DNA of 61,008 nt, from NCBI GenBank assembly GCA_003402745.1, contig QQND01000007.1:1-61008 (forward strand), written 5' to 3'. Position numbers and translations under genes: made by a program. Under the pieces are notes generated by a model. It had not been told where the DNA came from. It did no database searches and saw only the letters and a program-made list of their open reading frames with translations. This DNA comes from Verrucomicrobiota bacterium. GTDB taxonomy: Bacteria; Verrucomicrobiota; Verrucomicrobiia; Chthoniobacterales; Chthoniobacteraceae. Below, in pieces: positions 35,042 through 43,567 of this stretch (within the stretch, counting starts at the first letter, position 1; the number at the start of each line of letters is the position of its first letter).

Positions 35042-36640
35042 ATGACACCGCAGTCCTCAGCCTGGGATGTTGTCATCATCGGCGCTGCCATCTCCGGAGC
35101 CTCAACAGCGTGTCTGCTCCTCAGGCGCCATCCTGGGCTTCGGATCCTGATTATTGAAAAGAACTCGGCCTTCAAGCGACGTGTGGGCGAGTCCACCGTG
35201 GAGGTGAGTGCGCATTTTCTAGGCCGGGTGTTGGGTCTCACAGGGCATCTTCTTGAAAAACACCTGGTCAAACAGGGGCTGCGTTTCTGGTTTAAAAACG
35301 CCCAAACCACGGCCCTGGATGAATGCAGCGAAATCGGCCCTGGTTACAACGTCCGCTTTCCCGGGTACCAAGTGGACCGTTCCGTCTTGGACGAGGAAGT
35401 CCTTGCTCGCGCCGTCGCAGCGGGAGCTGTCTTGCGGCGGCCGCTGCAAGTGCGTTCAGTGGAACTGGTCGAGGGCGGTTTGCAACGCGTGGAATGGTCG
35501 GATGAAGACGGGGGCACCGGCACCGAAACCGCCCGCTGGCTGGTGGACGCCTCGGGGGTGGCCGCCGTTCTGGCTCGGAAACACCAGTGGCTTTCCTCCA
35601 ATACGGAACACCCCATCGCCGCCGTCTGGAGTCGGTGGAGCGGCGTCAAAAACTGGGACTCTCTCGAGCTGGCCGACAAGTTTCCAGCCTGGTCGAAACG
35701 CACCAAAGCGGTCCGATTTACCGCCACTAATCACCTGGTAGGCCGGGGCTGGTGGGCTTGGTTCATTCCGCTCAAAGGGGGTGATGTGAGCATCGGGGTG
35801 GTCTTCGACCAGCGTCTCGTGGAATTGCCCTCGGGCGAGCGACTGGGGGAGCGCCTTAAAGCCATGTTGTTCGAACACCCCGCTGCCAGGGAACTTCTGG
35901 AACAGGCCGTCTGGCACCCGGGCGACGTCCACTTCCGGCGTAATCTCGCCTACCGTTCAAGCACCCATGCGGGCGATGGCTTTGTTCTGGTGGGCGACGC
36001 CGCCGGTTTCATCGATCCATTTTATTCCCCGGGCCTGGACTGGATCAGCTACACCTCCAGCGCAGCCGCTGCCCTCGTGGACGACTGCCTTAAACAAACT
36101 GCAGGACCGGAGCGCATCGCCAAACACAACCAGCTTTTCACCACAAGCTACGACCGCTGGTTCCGCGCCATCTACAAGGACAAATACTTTTACATGGGCG
36201 ATTACGAACTCATGAGTTTGGCGTTCCGGCTCGACCTGGGGCTGTACTACATGGGAGTCGTTTCCCAGCCCTTCAAACACGGGGCGGTTGCCCTGGAGAC
36301 GCCCTCCTTCGCAGGACCCGGTACCTTCCTGCCCGCGCAAATCATCGCCTTTTACAACCGCCGCCTAGCAGCCATCGCACAAGACCGCTGGCAACGGGGC
36401 GTGTGGGGCCGCCACAATGCGGGCCGCCTCTTCAGTTTCCGCAGTTATGAACTGAACGCCATGCTCGGACTTCGAGTGCTCCTCGCCTTCGGCGCCTACC
36501 TCTGGTTAGAGCTGCGCGAGGGCTGGCGGACCTGGGCTAAGGCCCCCTCTCTCGTCGACGAACAGCCAATCCACCCCAGCCGCCACACCCGGCCCGTCCT
36601 GCCAGCTTTTCATTCCACCCCCCTCCCCTCCGAAAGCTGA
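35042..36640 (+). CDS. Flavin-dependent halogenase-like FAD oxidoreductase
   Basis: 532 residues. The FAD-binding Rossmann loop reads VVIIGAAISGAS near the N-terminus, followed by RRVGESTVEVS, the GEST segment shared by tryptophan-type halogenases. The halogenase hallmark WxWxIP is present as WAWFIP (residues 238-243). The second FAD motif is GDAAGFIDPFYSPG. Members of this family chlorinate or brominate aromatic rings or carrier-bound substrates with reduced flavin supplied by a separate reductase. It is the first gene of the plus-strand pigment-type cluster, and halogenases occur in xanthomonadin and flexirubin clusters. A plain oxygenase cannot be excluded without checking the catalytic lysine. 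Confidence 0.8.
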   Translation: MTPQSSAWDVVIIGAAISGASTACLLLRRHPGLRILIIEKNSAFKRRVGESTVEVSAHFLGRVLGLTGHLLEKHLVKQGLRFWFKNAQTTALDECSEIGPGYNVRFPGYQVDRSVLDEEVLARAVAAGAVLRRPLQVRSVELVEGGLQRVEWSDEDGGTGTETARWLVDASGVAAVLARKHQWLSSNTEHPIAAVWSRWSGVKNWDSLELADKFPAWSKRTKAVRFTATNHLVGRGWWAWFIPLKGGDVSIGVVFDQRLVELPSGERLGERLKAMLFEHPAARELLEQAVWHPGDVHFRRNLAYRSSTHAGDGFVLVGDAAGFIDPFYSPGLDWISYTSSAAAALVDDCLKQTAGPERIAKHNQLFTTSYDRWFRAIYKDKYFYMGDYELMSLAFRLDLGLYYMGVVSQPFKHGAVALETPSFAGPGTFLPAQIIAFYNRRLAAIAQDRWQRGVWGRHNAGRLFSFRSYELNAMLGLRVLLAFGAYLWLELREGWRTWAKAPSLVDEQPIHPSRHTRPVLPAFHSTPLPSES

Positions 36641-36679
36641 CCCTGTACTCCTTCAGGTTCGCTCCCAAAATTTCACCCC

Positions 36680-37204
36680 ATGTCTGACACACCCCACGAT
36701 CCCTCCCCGGAACCCGCACCTGCGGCATCGCCGACCCCGGAAACGGTCACTGCGCCCGTCTTCGCTCCCACCGGGCTCCCGCCCAAACCGGCCAGCCCGC
36801 CTCCAAGCAACCCGCTCGCAAAGTTTCCTTCCGCCGTGCGGGCCGCCCAAGCGCATTTTCTGGCCACCGGAGATGTCAACTCCCTGGACTCCGTCGTCCT
36901 AGCTGTTGTCCTCGATCATCAGCCCAGCGTCGCCAGAAAACCCGAGGCCGAACCGCCCGCAGATTCTGCGCGGCTCATCGAAGATCTTGGCTTCGACTCA
37001 CTCGCACTCGCAGAAATCGTTTTTTTCCTCGAAGATCTTTATAAACTGACGATTACAAACGAAGAGCTCAAAAACGTGACCACCATGGGCGAGATCCGTG
37101 CTTTCGTGAGAGCCAAGGTCGCCGAAGCCGCGCAGCCTCCAACGGCCCCTGCTTCCCCAACGGCTCCTGAATCCCCCAAGGTGGGCGACACCACCTCCGC
37201 CTAA
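36680..37204 (+). CDS. Acyl carrier protein with a proline-rich N-terminal extension
   Basis: 174 residues. The C-terminal ~110 residues form an acyl carrier protein: helix I around SVVLAVVLDHQ, the phosphopantetheine serine in GFDSLALAE (S107), helix II, and helix III/IV from EELKNVTTMGEIRAFVRAKV. The first ~60 residues are very rich in proline, alanine and serine and look disordered, and a shorter Pro/Ala tail follows the domain. Normal type II ACPs are about 80 residues. It is 39 bases after the halogenase gene and 11 before a ketosynthase gene, so it probably serves one or both. Confidence 0.85.
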   Translation: MSDTPHDPSPEPAPAASPTPETVTAPVFAPTGLPPKPASPPPSNPLAKFPSAVRAAQAHFLATGDVNSLDSVVLAVVLDHQPSVARKPEAEPPADSARLIEDLGFDSLALAEIVFFLEDLYKLTITNEELKNVTTMGEIRAFVRAKVAEAAQPPTAPASPTAPESPKVGDTTSA

Positions 37205-37215
37205 CCCTCCCTCCC

Positions 37216-38496
37216 GTGTCACGCGAAGTTCTCATCACAGGCATCGGTTTCATTACCTGCATCGGCTCCAACGCCCCCAGTGTCGCCCGCAGCCTGCAAG
37301 ATGGCACCCACGGCTTGGTGCCTTGGGATTTTTGCGGCAATCCCATCGTCCCCGTCAAGGTGGCCGCTCCGGTGCCCGGCTTTACCGTCGATTCCCCCAG
37401 TTGGCGGGACTGGACCTGGCCTACAGAGTACGACATTCCCCGAGAAACCCTGCGAGGGCTCGCCCCCCATGGAGTTTACGCTTATTGCGCCATGGAACAG
37501 GCCCTCGCCGACGCCGGTCTGGCCAGATCCGAGCTTACTGATGGGGGCACGGGGCTATTTTGCGCCTCTGCAGGCTCGGCTTTTATCCTCCACCACAATC
37601 TCTCTCAGGCGCATGCCTGCCGCTTTGAGCGAGGCAACCCCATGGGGATCGTGTCCTCCATAGCCGGCACTCTCAACTTCAACTTGGCGGCACACTATGG
37701 AATCACGGGGGCGGTGACAGGATTTGTTTCCGCGTGCGCCTCCTCAAGCCATGCCCTGGGCTATGCAACCGATGAGATCCGGTTAGGGCGGCAGGAGCGG
37801 ATGCTCGTGGTGGGAGCCGAAGAACTCAACGCCGACACCATTCTTCCTTTCGCCCCGATGCGGGCACTTTCCGCCAGTACCGACCCGGCAACAGCCTCTC
37901 GGCCTTTTGACGTGAACCGGGACGGTTTTGTCGGGACAGGGGGCTCTGTGGTCCTCGTGCTCGAGGAAGGTTCGGTGGCGCGACGCCGCAAAGCGCGCCC
38001 TTACGCGGAAATCCTGGGCTGGGGCCAAGCCTCGGACGGCCACAGCGTGGCCACCTCGCACCCCGACGGCGCAGGCCTGCATGCTGCCATTCTCCGTGCT
38101 CTTCGCGACGCCAATCTCGAGCCGGAACAAATCGATTACATCAATGCTCACGCAACCTCCACACCGATCGGAGACCGAGCGGAAGCACTGGCCTTAAAAG
38201 CCGCCTTCACCTCAGTGGGTGCGTTTCCTTTGGTGAGCTCTACCAAGGGCCTCACAGGCCACGGACTTTCCATGGCGGGCGCCATGGAGCTTGGGTTCTG
38301 CGCCCTCGCTCTGCGCGACGGCTTCATTCCCGGCAACCCGCACTTGCGCGTACCCGACCCCGTGTGCGAGGGCTTAAATTTGCCCCAGGCCAGCCTCCGT
38401 ACAAAAGCGACCCACGTGCTGAACAACAGCAGCGGCTTCGGAGGAAGTAACGTCTGCCACGTCCTGCGGCGCATGCCTGAATCTCCCGCTTCCTAA
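37216..38496 (+). CDS. FabF-type ketosynthase
   Basis: 426 residues, starting at a GTG 11 bases after the ACP gene. It has the full decarboxylative condensation triad: cysteine in SACASSSHA (near 174), histidines in NAHATST (~311) and TGHGLSMAG (~348), plus the GTGGS and NSSGFGGSN segments. It extends carrier-bound acyl chains by two carbons using malonyl-ACP. In aryl polyene pathways such enzymes work with a partner protein lacking full activity. The nearest downstream gene on this strand is the PlsC-PAP2 fusion after 172 bases. Confidence 0.92.
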   Translation: MSREVLITGIGFITCIGSNAPSVARSLQDGTHGLVPWDFCGNPIVPVKVAAPVPGFTVDSPSWRDWTWPTEYDIPRETLRGLAPHGVYAYCAMEQALADAGLARSELTDGGTGLFCASAGSAFILHHNLSQAHACRFERGNPMGIVSSIAGTLNFNLAAHYGITGAVTGFVSACASSSHALGYATDEIRLGRQERMLVVGAEELNADTILPFAPMRALSASTDPATASRPFDVNRDGFVGTGGSVVLVLEEGSVARRRKARPYAEILGWGQASDGHSVATSHPDGAGLHAAILRALRDANLEPEQIDYINAHATSTPIGDRAEALALKAAFTSVGAFPLVSSTKGLTGHGLSMAGAMELGFCALALRDGFIPGNPHLRVPDPVCEGLNLPQASLRTKATHVLNNSSGFGGSNVCHVLRRMPESPAS

Positions 38497-38502
38497 GTTC
38501 GC

Positions 38503-38527
38503 GGCCCGACCCATTCCGGGGTCGGCC
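38503..38527 (+). other. GC-rich hairpin after a ketosynthase gene
   Basis: GGCC-C-GACCC and GGGTC-GGCC form a nine-pair stem with one bulged C and a six-base loop just after the ketosynthase stop. No T-run follows, so it is more likely an mRNA-stabilising or attenuating structure than a classical terminator. Confidence 0.4.
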
Positions 38528-38668
38528 AGGGTCGTATTCGCCTCGGGCGCTCATGTCTTCCTCTCCTACAAAACTGTTTCAACCCCGTACGGGCCCCTGC
38601 CGTCCTTGGCGCAACCCCGACAGTTCCCAAAGGGAAGACAACTCTATTTCAAGAAGGGGAACCGGCTC

Positions 38669-40096
38669 ATGATGCGGGCGAGTTGGCTGCGGTTTGCGTA
38701 CTATTTTTCCTGGCTCCTCTTTGGCTTGGGGGGGCTGGCGATCAACCTTGCCTACGCCCCTTTACTGCTGATTGGAAACCGCGGAAAAATGGGCCGCCAC
38801 GCCCGCAGGGGGATGCGTTGGATGCTTGATTTGTGGCTGCGCTGGATGGGGTTTTCAGGAATTGTGCGAGTCACTTGGAAGGGCTTCGAGGGTCCCCTTC
38901 CGGGCGGGGTTCTCTACGTCGCCAACCACCCCACCCTCGTTGACGCCCCCTTCCTCCTCGCCCGCCTTCCAGATGCAGTCTGCATCTTAAAACCCTCCTT
39001 GATGCGCAATCCACTCATCGGCCCGGCGGTGCATCTCTGCGGCTACGTGTCCGGCGACAAGGGCGTCGACCTGATCCGCGACGCCGCCCACCGTGTGAGC
39101 GAAGGCCAGTCCCTGCTGATTTTCCCGGAAGGCACGCGCACCCTCTCCGATGGAGCGCTCCATCCCCTTCGGCCGGGTTTCGCACTCATCGCGCAGCTTG
39201 CCAAAGCCCCGGTAAGGATCATCCGCGTGCGCTCAAGCCCGCACATGGCGCGCAAGGACTGGCCGTGGTGGCAACTGCCGCCGGTGCCCGGCTGGTTTGA
39301 ATTCACGCTGGAGGAATTGATCCCCGCAGACCGCCTCGGGCCGCCCGCCGCCCTCACCCAGCAGGTGGGCGCTTGGCTGAGCGTACCGCCCGCCGCCCAT
39401 TTTCTCCCGCCACCCCCGCCACCGCTTTACCCTCTCCTTGCCGCGCGTTTGCGCACCTTTTGGCTGGCGAAGCCTCTCGGTATGACAGCCGGCATGAGTG
39501 CCTTTTTCCTCGTCTACTTCGCCATTCTAAAACACCCCCAGTTCCCCGTCTTCACCATGCCTCTGACGGCCCCGGACCACTGGGTTCCTTTTCAACCTGG
39601 AGCGCTCTTACTCTACGTTTCCCTCTGGCTTTACGTGCCCCTGCTTCCTGCTCTTTTAGACAAACCACGGGACCTCCTGCGCTACGCTCTGGCTGCGTTC
39701 ACCATGGCCGTCTTTGGCCTGTGCTGCTTTCTTGTGTGGCCCACCGCGACTCCCACCCCCGCCCTTGACTGGGCCCAATACCCCTCGATGGCTTTCCTGA
39801 AATCCCTAGACGCCGCCGGGAACGCCTGCCCCTCCTTGCACGTGGCCTTTGCCGTGTTCACCGCGGCCGGTTTCCAGCGGCTCCTCCGGGAAATCCAGGC
39901 GGGAAGCCTGCTCCTCCTCGTAAACCTGTTCTGGAGCTTTGGGATAGCATACTCCACCATGGCGACCCGGCAACACGTGGCACTCGACGTTCTAGCAGGA
40001 ACGCTTCTCGGACTTTTATTTGCGGCTTTTACCTTCAAAAAGACACCCCCAGCCCCTACCACTCCTCCAGAGCCCCAGCCCCTGTCACCGCTCTGA
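38669..40096 (+). CDS. PlsC acyltransferase fused to a PAP2-type membrane domain
   Basis: 475 residues starting at the ATG at 38669, which follows AGAAGGGG at good spacing; the open frame extends upstream only with a TTG start. The N-terminal half is a PlsC-like acyltransferase with NHPTLVD (H87, D92) and FPEGTR (152-157). After a proline-rich stretch, the C-terminal half has about five membrane segments and the PAP2/inositolphosphotransferase signature: CPSLHVA (387-393) and the RQHVALD segment (H436, D440). The two activities, acylation and phosphate or headgroup handling of a membrane lipid, suggest attachment of the product to a lipid. It overlaps the convergent FAD gene by 41 bases. Confidence 0.8.
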   Translation: MMRASWLRFAYYFSWLLFGLGGLAINLAYAPLLLIGNRGKMGRHARRGMRWMLDLWLRWMGFSGIVRVTWKGFEGPLPGGVLYVANHPTLVDAPFLLARLPDAVCILKPSLMRNPLIGPAVHLCGYVSGDKGVDLIRDAAHRVSEGQSLLIFPEGTRTLSDGALHPLRPGFALIAQLAKAPVRIIRVRSSPHMARKDWPWWQLPPVPGWFEFTLEELIPADRLGPPAALTQQVGAWLSVPPAAHFLPPPPPPLYPLLAARLRTFWLAKPLGMTAGMSAFFLVYFAILKHPQFPVFTMPLTAPDHWVPFQPGALLLYVSLWLYVPLLPALLDKPRDLLRYALAAFTMAVFGLCCFLVWPTATPTPALDWAQYPSMAFLKSLDAAGNACPSLHVAFAVFTAAGFQRLLREIQAGSLLLLVNLFWSFGIAYSTMATRQHVALDVLAGTLLGLLFAAFTFKKTPPAPTTPPEPQPLSPL

Positions 40097-41342
40097 TCCG
40101 CGCGGCAAGTGCGTCCCTCTCCCCAGTCGCCACCAGCGGCCCCGACACCATCGCAGCTGCCGCCCTCCCCGCCGCCTCCCCCGTGGCCAGCGCCGTTCCA
40201 ATCACCCGAATCGCCGCGTGGGCTTCGTGGGTGCAGGAAAGGCAACGCCCGGCCGCCCACAAGTTCGAAACCTCCCTGGACAACAACGCCCGCAGCGGCA
40301 CCTGCACACTTTTACCCCTCTCCGGATACCGCAACCGGGGACCGGTGGCCGTCTCCCGCATTTCAATAGGCCAGGCGGACACACACACTGCATCGGAAAA
40401 AGTGGCCCCTTCCAGCACATCCTCGGCGCTCAGAACGTACTCCCCCACCAGCCTCGCGCCCTCCCGGATCCCCAGCCGGGCGGGCCATTCCCAGATTTCC
40501 GCCCCCTCGAATCCACGGATCTCCCGCCTCAAAAAGCCCGTGAATTCCTCCGCCAGTGCGCAGGCTTCCCGGTGGACCCCGGCCAGCAAAAATTCGTTCA
40601 ACGGATCGTATTCTCCCCCCCGGGCGTCCAAGTCCAAAGTCACCCGAACCTGGTCCCCCTCACACGTAGGACGCACCGCGGCACCCGCAAGCGCCGGACT
40701 CAAGGCTCCCTCCCGGATGGCGCTTCGAAGGGCCCCCACCAGCCGCAACCTCCGTTCTTCCTCCATCACGTCCGGCGCAACTTGTGCGAGCCCGAAAATA
40801 AAGGCCGGCCTCTGCATTTGAGCACCAGGGACCTGCTCCGTTGCAGCGCCGGCGGCTCTGGCAAGTGCCGCATCCCCTGAGGCGTCCACAAACACCCGGC
40901 CCTCCACGGACTCCTCCGAGCCGCAAAGCGTGACCCGCTCCAGAATACCGTCCCGCACAAAAGCCGACTCCACCCGCGCCTCCCTCCACACCGTCAAACG
41001 CGGCTCGCAAGCAGTGAGCTGTAGGCAGGTTCGAGCGAACGCCGCCGGTTCCTGCAAGAGGACATCCAGGCGCCCCATGCGCAACGGGCCCCGGGCTCCA
41101 CCGGCTGCAACCAATTGGCGGGCAAACTCCAAAGCAAAGCCTCCGTTGGCAAGTCGCGGCCTGCCCCCCTCGGAAATCTCAAAAAGTCCACAGATGCTGT
41201 GCACAAGAGCCTGCGCCACGTTGCCTCCGAGCCTGGAGGCCCGCTCCAAAAGCAGCGTGCTGCAGCCGGCTCTCGCCGCCCCAAGCGCTGCGGCTACTCC
41301 CGCAGAGCCGCCTCCGACAACCACGACATCAAACTTTTTCAT
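40056..41342 (-). CDS. FAD-dependent oxidoreductase
   Basis: 428 residues with an N-terminal FAD motif VVVVGGGSAGVAAALGAARAG and a C-terminal NLWAAGRCLSCTHEAHAAIRVIGTALATGEAAG, as in the FAD-dependent oxidoreductases of the PF12831 type. Substrate unknown. It is the only gene in this stretch on the minus strand; its 3' end overlaps the PlsC-PAP2 gene and its 5' end faces the glycosyltransferase gene across 245 bases. It could act on the polyene or be an unrelated insertion. Confidence 0.8.
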   Translation of the reverse strand: MKKFDVVVVGGGSAGVAAALGAARAGCSTLLLERASRLGGNVAQALVHSICGLFEISEGGRPRLANGGFALEFARQLVAAGGARGPLRMGRLDVLLQEPAAFARTCLQLTACEPRLTVWREARVESAFVRDGILERVTLCGSEESVEGRVFVDASGDAALARAAGAATEQVPGAQMQRPAFIFGLAQVAPDVMEEERRLRLVGALRSAIREGALSPALAGAAVRPTCEGDQVRVTLDLDARGGEYDPLNEFLLAGVHREACALAEEFTGFLRREIRGFEGAEIWEWPARLGIREGARLVGEYVLSAEDVLEGATFSDAVCVSAWPIEMRETATGPRLRYPERGKSVQVPLRALLSREVSNLWAAGRCLSCTHEAHAAIRVIGTALATGEAAGRAAAAMVSGPLVATGERDALAARIRAVTGAGALEEW

Positions 41343-41587
41343 TTCAGCATAATGCCGGCTTTGCCACCGGCTAGATTCCGAGCTTTGCTAGACATCACCG
41401 CTCTAAGCAAATGATCTTTCCTCCCTACCGCAGCTTCTTCTGCTAAAAGACCAGTCTTCTTGAGACCTGTCCAAACCATGGATACCACCCGCCCCCGATC
41501 TCAGCGTGCGCAAAAGCCGGCCCGGCCCGCTGCGCTTTTGACTCCGGCAGCGCCCGGCCCGCAGCCGACTCCGCTCTAACCCCCTCC

Positions 41588-42370
41588 ATGGAACAGCCGC
41601 CCACGCCTTGCGCCTCCCACTGCGTCATCATTCCCAGTTACAATTCGGGAGCGCTGCTCGCCCCGACCCTACACGCGACCCTGGCCCAATGGGCTCCCAT
41701 CTTTCTGGTAGTGGACGGCTCCACCGACGCCAGTGACCGCTGCGCAGCCGCTTTGATTGAGTCGGGAGCGCCCTTAGAAGTACTGCGTCTGGAGAAAAAC
41801 CAGGGCAAGGGCGGCGCCGTACTCGAGGCCCTCAAACTCGCCAGCTCCAGGGGCCTTACCCACGCGGTAATCTTTGACTCCGACGGCCAGCACGAAGCTG
41901 CGGACATCCCGCGGATGATCGCCCTCTCCAAAAAACATCCCGAAGCCATGATCTTGGGCGTGCCCATCTTCTCTGCGGATGCCCCCGCCCTGAGGGTCAA
42001 GGGCCGTTGCTTTGGCAATTGGTGGACCAACTTCGAAACCCTCTGGGGAGGCATTGAAGACTCCCTCTTCGGCTTCCGCCTCTATCCCGTCGCCGAATCC
42101 ATCGCCGTCCTCTCCGCAATCAAAGGCGGGCGCCGCTTTGATTTCGAAACCCAGCTCGCCGTGCGTTTGTACTGGAGGGGCGTCCCCACCCTCAGTTTCC
42201 CTTCCAAGGTGACCTATCCGGAGAAAACCAGCGGCGGGGTCTCCCACTTCAAATACGTGAGGGACAACGTCCTTTTATTTTGGACACACTTCAAACTCAG
42301 CCTCTTCGCCGTTTGTATCCTTCCACGCCTCTTTAGGCTGCGACTCAAAAACCGGGCCTACCGCGCATGA
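41588..42370 (+). CDS. Family 2 glycosyltransferase
   Basis: 260 residues of GT-A fold: VIIPSYNSGALL, the nucleotide-sugar region VVDGSTDAS, and IFDSDGQHEAADIPRM with the DxD-type metal motif. A hydrophobic C-terminus (LSLFAVCILPRLF) suggests peripheral membrane association. GT2 enzymes of this size are constant members of aryl polyene and flexirubin clusters, where they are thought to link the polyene to a sugar or lipid. It overlaps the deacetylase gene by ATGA. Confidence 0.88.
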   Translation: MEQPPTPCASHCVIIPSYNSGALLAPTLHATLAQWAPIFLVVDGSTDASDRCAAALIESGAPLEVLRLEKNQGKGGAVLEALKLASSRGLTHAVIFDSDGQHEAADIPRMIALSKKHPEAMILGVPIFSADAPALRVKGRCFGNWWTNFETLWGGIEDSLFGFRLYPVAESIAVLSAIKGGRRFDFETQLAVRLYWRGVPTLSFPSKVTYPEKTSGGVSHFKYVRDNVLLFWTHFKLSLFAVCILPRLFRLRLKNRAYRA

Positions 42371-43185
42371 CCCTCCCAGCTCCGCATCTGCGCCGAGCGG
42401 CCACCCAGCTTGCCAGCGGCACCCTGGTCGCCTCCTCCCTCCTCAGTGCCTGCAACGGCGCCCCCGCGACCGCGCTTCCCCTGGCACTTAGCGCCGCCGG
42501 AATTTTTCTTGCCCCCACGCTCCTCAAAAACTGCGCCTGGTACGGCCCGGTCCGCAAATCCTTTGCCACCCCGAACCGGGAAGTCTGGCTGACCATTGAC
42601 GATGGGCCTGAGCCGCAGCAAACCCCTTACATCCTCGATGTCCTCGGGCACCACCGGGTCAAGGCCACCTTTTTCGCCATTGGCCGCAAGATCCTTCAGG
42701 CCCCAGAGCTGGCGAGGCGCATTGTAAGCGAGGGGCATTCCCTTCAAAACCACACGTTTCTGCATCCCGAACGTTCCTTCTGGGCGGCGGGCCCGGGCCG
42801 CGCTCACCGCGAATTAGAACGCTGCAGCCGCGCCATTTTCGAGGCAACGGGGGCCACGGCCACGCAATTTCGAGCCCCAGTCGGCTTCGCCAACCCCTTC
42901 GTGCACGCGGCCGCGGCCGCGCAAAAACTGACTTTCATCGGTTGGTCCAGCACCGGTTGTGATGGCGTCGCACACCACCCGGAGTCGGTGCTCGCAAAAA
43001 TAATGACCTCCTTGCGGCCCGGAGGGATCATCTTATGCCACGACAGTCAACTCCGGTGCATGGCTCCAAAAAGCCGTGCGACCCTGCTGGACAGCCTCCT
43101 TTCGCGCCTGAAATCGGAGGGCTACGGATGCTGCTTCCCTATCAACCGGAACGACTCCCCTATCCAGGCCCGCCGAACCGCATGA
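42367..43185 (+). CDS. NodB-type polysaccharide deacetylase
   Basis: 272 residues. The NodB motifs are in order: VWLTIDDGPEP (D78, D79), HSLQNHTF (H124, H129), FRAPVGF and GGIILCHDS. This family removes N-acetyl groups from amino sugars with a divalent metal. A hydrophobic region at residues 15-50 may anchor it to the membrane. It starts inside the stop codon of the glycosyltransferase gene, so the sugar added by that enzyme may be its substrate. Confidence 0.88.
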   Translation: MTLPAPHLRRAATQLASGTLVASSLLSACNGAPATALPLALSAAGIFLAPTLLKNCAWYGPVRKSFATPNREVWLTIDDGPEPQQTPYILDVLGHHRVKATFFAIGRKILQAPELARRIVSEGHSLQNHTFLHPERSFWAAGPGRAHRELERCSRAIFEATGATATQFRAPVGFANPFVHAAAAAQKLTFIGWSSTGCDGVAHHPESVLAKIMTSLRPGGIILCHDSQLRCMAPKSRATLLDSLLSRLKSEGYGCCFPINRNDSPIQARRTA

Positions 43186-43272
43186 TATTCTGTCAATCCA
43201 CGCGCCAAAACCTTTCCATCCTGCCGCCAAAGTTTACTATCCCCGTCCCATTTCCCTGCATTTCCACACCCC

Positions 43273-43554
43273 ATGGATTCCACAAAAGAAGTTTCGATTG
43301 ACCTGCTCAAAGGACTGCTCGTTGAAAACACGATGATCAAAGTTGATCCTGAAACGATCAATGAAGAGACCATTTTGTTTGGTGAAGAAGGCATCGGCCT
43401 GGATTCCCTCGACGCTCTCCAAATGATTGTCGCCGTTGAAAAACGCTACGGCATTGAGATCAAAGATCCGACGATGGCCAGAGATGCACTCCAAAGCTTG
43501 GGCGTGCTCCGCGACTGGATCCAAACTCGATTGACCTCGACCTCCGTTTCCTAG
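43273..43554 (+). CDS. Acyl carrier protein
   Basis: 93 residues, standard type II ACP size. The phosphopantetheine serine lies in GLDSLDALQMI (S45), and the acidic helix II follows. Helix III is around KDPTMARDALQSL. It stands between the deacetylase and LpxL-like genes. The cluster encodes two further carrier proteins, so each may serve a different partner (starter loading, elongation, or terminal transfer). Confidence 0.92.
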   Translation: MDSTKEVSIDLLKGLLVENTMIKVDPETINEETILFGEEGIGLDSLDALQMIVAVEKRYGIEIKDPTMARDALQSLGVLRDWIQTRLTSTSVS

Positions 43555-43567
43555 GTTTCGCGCGCAG

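Noticed and set aside
41478-41579. Plus-strand frame of 33 codons just upstream of the glycosyltransferase
   Set aside because: The product is only Ala/Pro/Arg-rich and has no start signal; it includes an inverted repeat (CAAAAGC...GCTTTTG) that better explains the sequence.
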